From an uncultured Eubacteriales bacterium (GTDB taxonomy: Bacteria; Bacillota_A; Clostridia; Christensenellales; Aristaeellaceae), in contig USEE01000018.1 in the NCBI GenBank assembly GCA_900553645.1, positions 1 through 11,822 of the forward strand: a stretch of 11,822 nt of DNA, read 5' to 3'. Every line of letters begins with the position of its first letter. Within the stretch, counting starts at the first letter, position 1. A program made the translations under genes and the position numbers. The notes beneath the pieces are model-generated. The model ran no database searches and was not told the origin of the DNA. It worked only from the letters and a program-made list of their open reading frames with translations. This document shows positions 1-7,434 of this stretch, one piece after another.

Positions 1-148
1 AATGGCGGAAAAGACGCCGAAATTGCGGATTAAGGAATTTTTGAGACACACTCTACGCCGAACCGCGCTTATCAATTGCACCATGCAAAGCAAGGCTTGC
101 AGCAAATGCCTTAAAAGCCGTATTTGGGTTCAAGACAGTCGCCGCGCC
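1..148. other. Unassigned sequence downstream of xylB
   Basis: This stretch follows the xylB stop codon. I see no convincing gene, RNA or strong terminator in it. On the minus strand an AAGGC/GCCTT stem of 5 bp (about 91-111) with an 11-nt loop follows xylB, but it lacks a proper U-tract. On the plus strand frame 1 is open from base 1 to a TAA at 31-33, ten codons reading NGGKDAEIAD. This could be the tail of a convergent gene lying outside the window, but ten codons prove nothing. Confidence 0.3.
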
Positions 149-1690
149 TTACTTACCCAGTGCGGCCGCTTTATCGTATACCGGCTTGAGGTGCGGATAC
201 AGCTCGCTGTACACGGCATATGCGTCCTCATACGCCGCGAAGTTGGCGGGATTAGGCAGAGTTTCGGTTTCAGCCTTAACAATGCTCACGGCCTCATTCA
301 GGTTCTTCCACACGCCCGCGCCCACGCCCGCGACCATGACCGCGCCATACGCGCCGCCCTCGGACGCGGCGGACATGGTGTATACGGGGAGCTTGAATAT
401 ATCGGCCTGCATCTGCCGCCACAGCGCCGAGGCCGCGCCGCCGCCCGACGTGTATATCTTCTCATTGGGCACGGTCGGATCGAGCTGGTTGGCTATGTCG
501 ATCACCTGTTTCAGGCTGTAAGTCACGCCCTCCATCACCGAGCGGGTTATGTCGGCGCGCGTGGAGCCCAGCGTCAGCCCGAAGAACGCGCCGCGCGCAT
601 TGGCGTCCGGGTACGGGCAGCGCTCGCCCGACAGGTACGGCGCGAATATCACGCCGTTTGCGCCCGGGCAGGACGCGGCGGCGGCCTCGCCCATTATGTC
701 GTATACATTGCGGCCGGTTGCCTTGGCCGCGGCGATGTCGCTTTCGCACAACGCGTCGCGGTACCAGCGGTACGCACCGCCCGCCGCCAGCGTGCAGCCA
801 AACGCGTGCCACAGACCCGGCTCGTTGTTGCAGAACACCTGCAGTTTAGCGCCCGGATTGTCCTTATAGCCGTTAAGTCCCATCGACACGTTACCCGCGG
901 TGCCTATCACAACGCCTATTACGCCCTGCCGCACAAGTCCCGCGCCGGTGGTCTGTATCACCGCGTCGCCGCCGCCCGCGTATACGTTAAGCCCCTCGGG
1001 CAGGCCGGTCAGCGCGGCCACCTCGGCGGTTACGTGACCCGCGAGGTCGACCGACTCCATGCACGGCGGGAATATCGACTTGGGCAGGCCCGCGATTTCG
1101 ATAAGGCGGTCGCTCCACCTGCGGCTTTTCACATCAAAGAAGCCCGTGCCCGATGCGTCGGACATATCGGTGCCGATCTCGCCGGTCAGCTTAAAGCGGA
1201 TGTAGTCCTTGGGATTGATGAACACCTTCATGCGCGCGAAGTTCTCCGGCTCCTCGTCGCGCAGCCATAGTATCTTGCCGCCGGTGTAGCCGGTGAGCAT
1301 ACGATTGTTAGTCAGCTTTACCAGCTCGTCCAATCCGCCCGCCTTTTCGGTTATCCAGTCGCACTGCTTTTGCGTGCGCTGGTCGCACCACAGCATTGCG
1401 GGACGAATTACCTGCATGTCCTTGTCCAGTGCAACCAGACCGTGCATCTGACCCGACAGGCTCAGACCCGCGATCTCTTTTGCGGGCAGCGCGGCCTTTG
1501 CGATAATTGCACGCACCGACTTGACCACTGCGTCCCACCAGTCCTCGGGGCGCTGTTCCGCCCAGCCTGGCTTGGGGGTGTACAGCGGGTATTCCTCGGT
1601 GCGCGAGGCGATCACTCGCCCGTTTTCGTCCGCAATTATGCTCTTCGTGCCCGAAGTACCTATGTCCACGCCCATCAAATATTTCGGCAT
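149..1690 (-). CDS. xylB: Xylulokinase (FGGY family)
   Basis: The product phosphorylates D-xylulose with ATP to xylulose 5-phosphate, feeding pentoses into the pentose phosphate pathway in the cytoplasm. At 513 aa it is slightly longer than the usual 480-500. The N-terminal FGGY domain has the phosphate-binding GVDIGTSGTKS (7-17, with D9) and the substrate loop SGQMHG (79-84, with M82-H83), which is typical of xylulokinases rather than glycerol or gluconate kinases. AGGGDAV (238-244) carries the likely catalytic base D242. The C-terminal domain has GTAGNVSMG (263-271) and SGGGAASALWRQMQAD (415-430) at the nucleotide site. The ATG at 1690 lies 7 nt from GGGAGG. The gene has its own promoter and leader palindrome, so regulation by a sugar-responsive repressor is plausible. 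No xylose isomerase or transporter is visible. A close paralogue acting on another ketose cannot be excluded. Confidence 0.93.
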   Translation of the reverse strand: MPKYLMGVDIGTSGTKSIIADENGRVIASRTEEYPLYTPKPGWAEQRPEDWWDAVVKSVRAIIAKAALPAKEIAGLSLSGQMHGLVALDKDMQVIRPAMLWCDQRTQKQCDWITEKAGGLDELVKLTNNRMLTGYTGGKILWLRDEEPENFARMKVFINPKDYIRFKLTGEIGTDMSDASGTGFFDVKSRRWSDRLIEIAGLPKSIFPPCMESVDLAGHVTAEVAALTGLPEGLNVYAGGGDAVIQTTGAGLVRQGVIGVVIGTAGNVSMGLNGYKDNPGAKLQVFCNNEPGLWHAFGCTLAAGGAYRWYRDALCESDIAAAKATGRNVYDIMGEAAAASCPGANGVIFAPYLSGERCPYPDANARGAFFGLTLGSTRADITRSVMEGVTYSLKQVIDIANQLDPTVPNEKIYTSGGGAASALWRQMQADIFKLPVYTMSAASEGGAYGAVMVAGVGAGVWKNLNEAVSIVKAETETLPNPANFAAYEDAYAVYSELYPHLKPVYDKAAALGK

Positions 1691-1717
1691 AAGTTTTCCT
1701 CCCGGATATAATTGTCA

Positions 1718-1734
1718 TGATCGGTTGACGATCA
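1718..1734. promoter_or_regulatory. Palindrome in the xylB leader, candidate operator
   Basis: This is a perfect inverted repeat, TGATCG, 5 nt, CGATCA. Its arm centres are 11 bp apart, about one helical turn, which suits a dimeric repressor. It lies at about +7 to +23 of the predicted xylB transcript, so a bound protein could block the start or early elongation. In the RNA the same bases form a 6-bp hairpin near the 5' end, which could instead stabilise the message. The regulator is not identifiable from this sequence. Confidence 0.45.
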
Positions 1735-1746
1735 CATTATGATACC

Positions 1747-1775
1747 ATATTATAGCGTATAGTTGATTTTGTCAA
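1747..1775 (-). promoter_or_regulatory. xylB promoter, sigma-A type
   Basis: A perfect -35 box TTGACA (1770-1775, read on the minus strand) is followed either by TATAAT after 15 nt (1749-1754) or by TAATAT after 17 nt (1747-1752). The transcript would start near 1740, leaving a leader of about 50 nt before the xylB ATG. The promoter begins only about 16 bases after the holA stop codon, with no terminator between, so read-through from holA into xylB is also possible. Confidence 0.75.
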
Positions 1776-1790
1776 TGTGTATTATCTGCG

Positions 1791-2804
1791 TCACGAATTG
1801 AGCCAGTTGAGCATCAGCCGCCCCAGCGCTTCCTCATCGCTCATCGCGCCGCTCTTTATCGCGTACTCCGCGTCCACGCAGTCGCGATAGGCGCGCTCCA
1901 GCCGCTCCTCGGTAAATGCGCCCAACTGCCTGCGCGTGTTCCTCAGGCCGTAGGGGTTTATGCCTAACGCCTTTATGATTTCGTCATCGCGCACGCGCTT
2001 TGCCTGCATCAGCTTTATGTGAGCCATGAAGCGCATTTGGCGTGTTATCATCGCCAGCACGCGCACGTCGTCCTCGCCGCCGTCGTGCATTATTGTAAGC
2101 CTGCGGTATGCGCCCGCGCCGTTGTGCGCAACCAGATCGTCTATCAACTGGAATATCGTGCATTCCAGCGTGGGCGTGACTACATCAAGGTCTTCGGGCA
2201 GTATTTCGCCGCGCTCGCCCGCGTGCGCAATCAGCTTATCGGCCTCGCCGTCCAGCCTCGTCAGGTCTGTGCCCGCGCGGAACTTAAGCTGATCGGCCAC
2301 GTCGCGCGATATGCTCTTGCCCGCGCGCTTGAATCGGGAGCTAAGCCATGTGTACAGCTCCCGGTCGTCCAGCGGCGCAAACTCTACCACGTATGCCGAC
2401 TTAGCCGCAGAAAACACCTTAAACAGCGCCTTGCGCCCATCGGCCGCGCCGCGCATATACATGACCAGACAGCAGGTTTCGGGCAGCCTGTTCAGGTATT
2501 CAGCGAGGCGTTCGCTTTCTTCCTTTTCGCCCTTGCTCTGGCCGGACATCAGCGGCGCGTAATCGCGCACCACGACCAGACGGCGCTCGGCCATCATGGG
2601 CAGGGTTTCGCACGCGGCTATTATATCGTCGGCGGTTTTGCCCTCCAGTATGTTTTCGTTAAGGGCTTCCAGTCCCTCGGGCAGCAGCTTTTGTTCCAGC
2701 CTGCGCAGTGCCTCGCGCTTTACGAAGTTTTCCTCGCCGGTAAAGAGATACCCGCGCGCGGCGTATCCCGCCTTGAGCTTATCAAAAAATTCAGTGTGGT
2801 TCAT
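1791..2804 (-). CDS. holA: DNA polymerase III delta subunit
   Basis: HolA is the clamp-loader subunit that contacts and opens the beta sliding clamp so that DNA polymerase III can be loaded during chromosome replication. The 337-aa length fits the family. Visible family marks are YLFTGEENFVKREAL near the N-terminus (19-33), the LVVVRDYAPL strand (76-85), the FRAGTDLTRLDGEADKL helix region (175-191), CTIFQLIDDL (215-224), and the C-terminal collar segment ending IKSGAMSDEEALGRLML (316-332). The ATG at 2804 was chosen over one eight codons upstream because GGAGG sits 4 nt before it and the family begins at this point. It lies 49 nt downstream of comEC with no terminator between, so the two are probably co-transcribed, as in many Bacillota. 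The rpsT gene often found after holA is absent; xylB follows instead. Confidence 0.9.
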   Translation of the reverse strand: MNHTEFFDKLKAGYAARGYLFTGEENFVKREALRRLEQKLLPEGLEALNENILEGKTADDIIAACETLPMMAERRLVVVRDYAPLMSGQSKGEKEESERLAEYLNRLPETCCLVMYMRGAADGRKALFKVFSAAKSAYVVEFAPLDDRELYTWLSSRFKRAGKSISRDVADQLKFRAGTDLTRLDGEADKLIAHAGERGEILPEDLDVVTPTLECTIFQLIDDLVAHNGAGAYRRLTIMHDGGEDDVRVLAMITRQMRFMAHIKLMQAKRVRDDEIIKALGINPYGLRNTRRQLGAFTEERLERAYRDCVDAEYAIKSGAMSDEEALGRLMLNWLNS

Positions 2805-2808
2805 ATTT

Positions 2809-2813
2809 CCTCC
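2809..2813 (-). promoter_or_regulatory. Ribosome binding site deciding the holA start
   Basis: GGAGG lies 4 nt upstream of the ATG at 2804. It rules against the in-frame ATG at 2828, which has no comparable site. Confidence 0.8.
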
Positions 2814-2853
2814 GCCGGTTATACGCATGGCCGCTTAAAGTCCCGCATGTGAA

Positions 2854-5343
2854 TCAGCTTTGCGTATTCAGGTAGGTGCTTGCCGTGATTTCGCCATCGG
2901 GCGATATGTGGACAGTTATGTCGCCGCCCTCCGCCGTGGTAAGCACCTGAGCAGCGATATAGTTAAGGCGGTCGAGCAGCGCTTGCTTTGGCAGACCGTA
3001 TGAGTTGTGCGCCGCAACCGATATGAGCGCCAGCTTGGGATTGGCCGCGCACAAAAAGTCCAGCGACGACGAACCCGCACTGCCGTGATGCGCAACCTTC
3101 AGCACGTCGCATTCGGACACGTCAAAGTCCTCGCCCGCTTCCGTAAGATCTCCGGTTATGAGTATCGTTCGCCCCGCGTACTCGGCGCGTATTACCAGCG
3201 AATAGTCGTTTGCGTTGTCGAAATCTCTGGCTGCGTCCGGATGGAGCACGCTCAATTTAAGGTCGCCGCGCGTACTTATCTCGTCGCCCGCGCGCAGGTA
3301 GACGAACCCCACGCCCGACTGTTTTAGCCTTGACAGCGCTTCGAGCATCTCATCATCCGCGCCGTGCTCGGCGTTTTCGGGCAAGTAGATTTGCTTTATG
3401 CGCGACATCTGTACCAGCTCCTCCAGCGCGCCCGCATGGTCGGAGTGCAGGTGCGTGACTATCACAGCGTTTACGCGCAGACCACGGCGGCGTATGTAGT
3501 CGGGCAAGGCAGAGTCTTCTTCGCCCACGTCGATCACTATCGCGTTCGCGCCGTCGGTAAGCAGCGTGCCGTCGCCCTGCCCCACGTCCACCATCACATA
3601 GTCCATCCCTTCGCCGGGTAATGGCGGCAGAAGCAGCACTGCCACGAGCAGCGCCGCCGCAAACGCGCACACCACGCGCCACGTCCGCGCAAGCGGCCTG
3701 TACCGCGACGCCCACAGCAGCAGCGGCACAAACGCCAGCAGCCACCAACTGTCTATCGCACGCATGTATACCACGCCGAAGTCCAGCCCCGCCGTCCACG
3801 CGGCCACGCCCTCTATCGCCTGAGCGCATAATTTCGCGATGAATGCGGCAATCCGCGCGATATGCGGCGCGAACCCGTGCAGCAGCGCCGTCGCCCAGCC
3901 CGCGCACAACACGCCCATGCCCGCGGCTATGCCTACCGAGGATGTTATCAGGCTGAGCAGGTTCATCCGGCCAAAGTACGCGCTGGTCAGCGGGATAAGA
4001 CCCGCATTAACGCATATGGACAGCGCAAGGCTGTTTATCAGCCATTCGCCCGCGAAGTTCACAAAGCGCACGCCGCCGCTTGACAATGCACGCAGCAGCT
4101 TTTGCTCTGGCTCATGCTCTGGCTTGATTTTGATATGAGGCAGGTACGAGCGCAGTCCGGGATACAGCGCGTATATCGCCATGACTGCGCCGAACGTAAG
4201 TGCAAAGCCGGTATCCAGCGCCGCGCCGGGCGTAATTGCGAGTATTACCGTCGCCGCCAGCGCCAGCGCGGACGGCCCGTCGTAACGCAGACCCGCCTGC
4301 CGCGTCATGAGCATAACCGCGCCCATTATCGACGCGCGCACGACCGACGCGGAAAAGCCGGTTATGCCGCAGTACAATATCAATACGATCACTATAATGG
4401 CGCTGCGCAGCTTGCCGGGCACAATCTGAAGCAGAGCGCCCAGCAGCATTATGATTGCACTTATGTGCATACCCGACACGGCGAGTATGTGACTGAAGCC
4501 CGCGTCGCGAAACGTGTCGTACAGCTCATCCGGCATGGACGCGCTGTCGCCCAGCATTATGCCTCGCGCCGTTAACGACTGCTCGCCGAGTTCGGCATCC
4601 AGCGCGTCTGTCACCGATTGCCTTAAATTATAGAACCAGTTGAGCAGTTTCAGTTGCCCGATCGGCTCGAACTGCGCGCCCGCGAGTTTGCCGCTGGCGC
4701 ACGAATACACGCCCCGGCGCATCAAATACGCGCGGTAGTCGAAGCCGCCCTCGCCGCGCGCGCCCTGCGGCATATATGTTTTGCCGAACAGCAACACCTT
4801 CGCACCTATCGCAAAGCCGTCCGGGAGCGACATGTCCGGGGTATCTTCATCCTGAGGCCGATACAACGTCAGGCGCGTTTTACCACCGTATGCCGCGCCG
4901 TCGGCAGTCAGCTGATCTATATCAAGGACTATGCGCTCTTCGTCGCTGCGCACGACGGACACCACGCGGCCGGTTATGTAGCATTCGCCCTCGGGCGGCG
5001 CGGCGGGCGCGGTCATGACCTGCGCGCCTAGCGTGCCGCCCACCAGCAGCACGCATATCAGCAATTGCCACACGCGCGGCCTGTGCAATGCAGCCATTGC
5101 AGATGCGAAGACCGCCGCAATACTAGCCGCAATATACCAGAACATAAGCGGTATCTGTCCGCTAAGTCCGATCAAGTCGCCCGCAAACAGGCACAGCGCA
5201 CACAGCACCATCGGGCGGCGCAGCCACATCCCGGACAGTGCGGGTCGGTATGCCGCGTGCCCCGCGTCGAACAGGCGCGGCAGGAGCGCCGACTTAATCA
5301 GATCGGCGTGCGCCCGGTCAAATCCATGTGTATCGCTGTGCAT
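2854..5343 (-). CDS. comEC: ComEC/Rec2 DNA uptake channel protein
   Basis: ComEC is the inner-membrane channel through which single-stranded DNA enters the cytoplasm during natural transformation. The 829-aa protein has the full three-part layout. Hydrophobic helices at about 43-110 lead into the DUF4131/OB-like extracellular region (about 118-220). The Competence domain (about 258-570) carries the hallmark GFSHILAVSGMHIS (282-295) and many membrane segments. A C-terminal metallo-beta-lactamase-like domain (about 580-820) has DVGQGDG (586-592), THLHSDHAG (630-638), NDYSLV (712-717), ITGD (729-732) and KVAHHGS (749-755), so its metal-site residues look intact. The ATG at 5343 was chosen because GGAGG lies 5 nt before it; an in-frame TTG at 5415 has a poor context. 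The first 42 residues are hydrophilic and precede the first membrane helix. comEA, its usual upstream neighbour, is not here; plsY is. Whether the cell is competent cannot be judged. Confidence 0.92.
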   Translation of the reverse strand: MHSDTHGFDRAHADLIKSALLPRLFDAGHAAYRPALSGMWLRRPMVLCALCLFAGDLIGLSGQIPLMFWYIAASIAAVFASAMAALHRPRVWQLLICVLLVGGTLGAQVMTAPAAPPEGECYITGRVVSVVRSDEERIVLDIDQLTADGAAYGGKTRLTLYRPQDEDTPDMSLPDGFAIGAKVLLFGKTYMPQGARGEGGFDYRAYLMRRGVYSCASGKLAGAQFEPIGQLKLLNWFYNLRQSVTDALDAELGEQSLTARGIMLGDSASMPDELYDTFRDAGFSHILAVSGMHISAIIMLLGALLQIVPGKLRSAIIVIVLILYCGITGFSASVVRASIMGAVMLMTRQAGLRYDGPSALALAATVILAITPGAALDTGFALTFGAVMAIYALYPGLRSYLPHIKIKPEHEPEQKLLRALSSGGVRFVNFAGEWLINSLALSICVNAGLIPLTSAYFGRMNLLSLITSSVGIAAGMGVLCAGWATALLHGFAPHIARIAAFIAKLCAQAIEGVAAWTAGLDFGVVYMRAIDSWWLLAFVPLLLWASRYRPLARTWRVVCAFAAALLVAVLLLPPLPGEGMDYVMVDVGQGDGTLLTDGANAIVIDVGEEDSALPDYIRRRGLRVNAVIVTHLHSDHAGALEELVQMSRIKQIYLPENAEHGADDEMLEALSRLKQSGVGFVYLRAGDEISTRGDLKLSVLHPDAARDFDNANDYSLVIRAEYAGRTILITGDLTEAGEDFDVSECDVLKVAHHGSAGSSSLDFLCAANPKLALISVAAHNSYGLPKQALLDRLNYIAAQVLTTAEGGDITVHISPDGEITASTYLNTQS

Positions 5344-5348
5344 GGCGG

Positions 5349-5353
5349 CCTCC
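5349..5353 (-). promoter_or_regulatory. Ribosome binding site deciding the comEC start
   Basis: GGAGG lies 5 nt upstream of the ATG at 5343. It supports this start over the TTG at 5415, which would add 24 residues and sit against the hairpin downstream of plsY. Confidence 0.8.
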
Positions 5354-5415
5354 AGACTTTTTGCGTGTGCGGATGAATGATGGTATGTTAGATACTTCTG
5401 CTCCAATAAGTACAA

Positions 5416-5462
5416 CGGGCGGCGGGTTGCTCACGCACATCCGCGCCATAACCCGCCGCCCC
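5416..5462 (-). terminator. GC-rich hairpin between plsY and comEC
   Basis: Two perfectly complementary 12-base arms, 5417-5428 (GGGCGGCGGGTT) and 5450-5461 (AACCCGCCGCCC), enclose a 21-nt loop about 20 bases after the plsY stop codon. On the minus strand the following bases, GTTGTACTTATT, are only moderately T-rich. I read it as a weak or partial terminator ending the DUF512–der–plsY unit. A TTGTAC sequence directly after it could be the -35 box of a comEC promoter, but no good -10 box follows, so I do not call one. It could instead be an RNA-stabilising stem with read-through into comEC. Confidence 0.5.
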
Positions 5463-5480
5463 GGCATATAATCAATGCAG

Positions 5481-6104
5481 TTACTTTTTCTTTTTCCAGC
5501 GTTCTATCTTCTTAAAGTCCAGCGAATTTTCGTTGTGCTTTATCAGTCTCGATATATTTGCGCGGTGTTGGAATATCGCCATCGCCGCAACGATTACCGA
5601 GAACACGAATACCGGCGTGTTGCTGAGCATCGTCTGGAAAATATTGATTATCGCGTAGGTCGCCGCCGCGCATATCGAGCCGATCGAAACCGTCTTGGTA
5701 AAGTACAGCGCAATCGCCATCACCAGCAGCAGCCACGGCGCGTCATACGGCTGCAGCACCAGTATTACGCCGAACGAGGTCGATATGCCCTTGCCGCCCT
5801 TAAAGCCAAACGCCGCGGGCCAGTTATGGCCGATGATCGAGGCGATGCCGCCGCAGATTATGCCTGTCTGGCCGCACAGCCACATGCCGATCAGCGCCGC
5901 AATCACGCCCTTGAGCGCGTCACCCACGAAGGTAAGCAGGCTGGGCATCCAGCCCAGCGTGCGCAGTACGTTGGTCGCGCCCGCATTGCCGCTGCCCGCA
6001 TCGCGGATGTCCATGCCGCTGCCCAGCTTGGATATTATAAGACCTGTGGAAACGTTGCCCAGAGCATAGCCTATGACTATTGAAAGTATGATTTTAAGCG
6101 CCAT
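5481..6104 (-). CDS. plsY: Acyl-phosphate:glycerol-3-phosphate acyltransferase
   Basis: PlsY is an integral membrane enzyme that moves the acyl group from acyl-phosphate (made by PlsX) to the sn-1 position of glycerol 3-phosphate, giving lysophosphatidic acid, the first step of phospholipid synthesis in most Gram-positive bacteria. The 207-aa product has the three conserved cytoplasmic loops: DIRDAGSGNAGATNVLRTLG (32-51), GHNWPAAFGFKGGKG (92-106) and FQHRANISRLIKHNENSL (178-195). About five membrane helices separate them, and a basic tail ends in KKKK. The ATG at 6104 is placed by AGGAG 7 nt upstream and by the family N-terminus; the 29 extra upstream codons lie inside der. Only 1 nt separates the der stop from this start, so the genes should be translationally coupled. 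In many Clostridia gpsA and spoIVA follow plsY; here a hairpin and comEC follow. Confidence 0.95.
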   Translation of the reverse strand: MALKIILSIVIGYALGNVSTGLIISKLGSGMDIRDAGSGNAGATNVLRTLGWMPSLLTFVGDALKGVIAALIGMWLCGQTGIICGGIASIIGHNWPAAFGFKGGKGISTSFGVILVLQPYDAPWLLLVMAIALYFTKTVSIGSICAAATYAIINIFQTMLSNTPVFVFSVIVAAMAIFQHRANISRLIKHNENSLDFKKIERWKKKK

Positions 6105-6105
6105 G

Positions 6106-7434
6106 TCAGTTCTCCTCTTTCTTGCGCTCGCGCAGTACAAACTTGATCGGAGTGCCCTCGAATCCGAACGACTTTCTAAAGAAGTTCTCAAGATAGCGCT
6201 CGTAGGAATAGTGCATAAGCGTCTGATCGTTTACGAACATGACAAACAGCGGCGGGCGCGTGCCCTGCTGCGTGGCGTAGAATATCTTGAGACGGCGGCC
6301 GTTCTGGGACGGCGGCTGCTGGGCCGCCAGCGCGTCGGCCAGCACGTCGTTAAGCAGACCCGTGGTTATGCGGCCCGTAGCCTGATCGAACGCGGCGGTC
6401 ACTGCCTCGACCAGCTTAGGAAGTCTCTGGCCGGTCAGCGCGGAAACGAATATTACCGGCGCATAGTCCATGAACTTGAGGTCTTCTATGACCTGCTTGC
6501 GGAACTTTTCCAGCGTGCCGGTGTCCTTTTCGATCAAGTCCCACTTGTTCATGACCACTATCGCGGCCTTGCCCTGTTCGTGGACGTAACCCGCTATCTT
6601 GGTGTCCTGCTCGGTCACGCCGTCCTGCGCGTTGATTACTATCAGCGCCACGTCGCAGCGGTCTATCGCGGCGAAGGAGCGGATTACGCTGTACCGCTCG
6701 ACAGTCGCGTCCTCGATGGCCTTTTTGCGGCGAATGCCCGCAGTGTCGATTATAACGAACCTGCGGCCGTCCTGCTCGAAGCCGGTGTCGATTGCGTCGC
6801 GCGTGGTGCCCGCGATGTCGCTGACCATTACGCGCTCCTGACCCAGTATGCGGTTGACTATGGAGGACTTGCCCACGTTCGGGCGGCCTACCACGGCGAT
6901 TTTTACCGTGTCGTCGTCCTCTTTATCGGAGCCGGTTTGAGGCATTTCCTTAACGACTTCCTCCAGCAGATCGCCGAAGTTCATCAGGTTTACCGACGAA
7001 ATCGCAATCGGATCGCCCAGACCCAGCTCATAAAACTCGTATACATTATCGTAGCTGTCCATGGAATCGACCTTGTTTACGACAAGTATTATGGGCTTGG
7101 AGCTTTTGCGCAGCATGGTGGCCACGTCCTTGTCGTCGTCGGTCAGACCCTGCTTGCCGTCCACGAAGAACAGTATCATGTCGCAGGTTTCAATCGCGAT
7201 TTCGGCCTGAGCGCGCATCTGCTTGAGCAGCGGATCGTCGCTGTTGGGGTCGATACCGCCGGTGTCTATCAGCGTAAAGGCATGGTTCTGCCATTCGCAG
7301 TCGGCATACACGCGGTCGCGCGTAACGCCGGGCGTGTCCTCAACGATGGATATGCGCCTGCCCGCCATCTTATTAAAGAACGTGGACTTGCCGACGTTGG
7401 GTCGGCCCACGATTGCCACAAGTGGTTTAGCCAT
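6106..7434 (-). CDS. der: Ribosome biogenesis GTPase Der (EngA)
   Basis: Der is an essential GTPase with two G domains in tandem that acts in maturation of the 50S ribosomal subunit. At 442 aa its length is normal. The first G domain has GRPNVGKS (10-17), DTGG (57-60) and NKVD (120-123). The second has GRPNVGKS (183-190), DTAG (230-233) and NKWD (296-299). The KH-like RNA-binding domain spans about 355-437 and includes FYATQQGTRPPLFVMFVN (385-402). An acidic linker (about 168-176) joins the G domains. The ATG at 7434 follows GGGGAGG by 6 nt and overlaps the last 8 bases of the DUF512 gene, a sign of translational coupling. The reading frame is intact, with no missing motif. Confidence 0.97.
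   Translation of the reverse strand: MAKPLVAIVGRPNVGKSTFFNKMAGRRISIVEDTPGVTRDRVYADCEWQNHAFTLIDTGGIDPNSDDPLLKQMRAQAEIAIETCDMILFFVDGKQGLTDDDKDVATMLRKSSKPIILVVNKVDSMDSYDNVYEFYELGLGDPIAISSVNLMNFGDLLEEVVKEMPQTGSDKEDDDTVKIAVVGRPNVGKSSIVNRILGQERVMVSDIAGTTRDAIDTGFEQDGRRFVIIDTAGIRRKKAIEDATVERYSVIRSFAAIDRCDVALIVINAQDGVTEQDTKIAGYVHEQGKAAIVVMNKWDLIEKDTGTLEKFRKQVIEDLKFMDYAPVIFVSALTGQRLPKLVEAVTAAFDQATGRITTGLLNDVLADALAAQQPPSQNGRRLKIFYATQQGTRPPLFVMFVNDQTLMHYSYERYLENFFRKSFGFEGTPIKFVLRERKKEEN
6112..6116 (-). promoter_or_regulatory. Ribosome binding site of plsY inside der
   Basis: AGGAG lies 7 nt before the plsY ATG, within the last codons of der. Ribosomes finishing der would end beside this site, which supports coupled translation and fixes the plsY start. 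Confidence 0.75.

Noticed and set aside
462..812. Alternative-frame minus-strand reading inside xylB, which could suggest a frameshift
   Set aside because: The xylB frame is continuous over 513 codons with all motifs in place; the other frame is arginine-rich noise.
5344..5415. TTG start of comEC at 5415
   Set aside because: It has no good ribosome binding site, unlike the ATG at 5343 with GGAGG at 5 nt.
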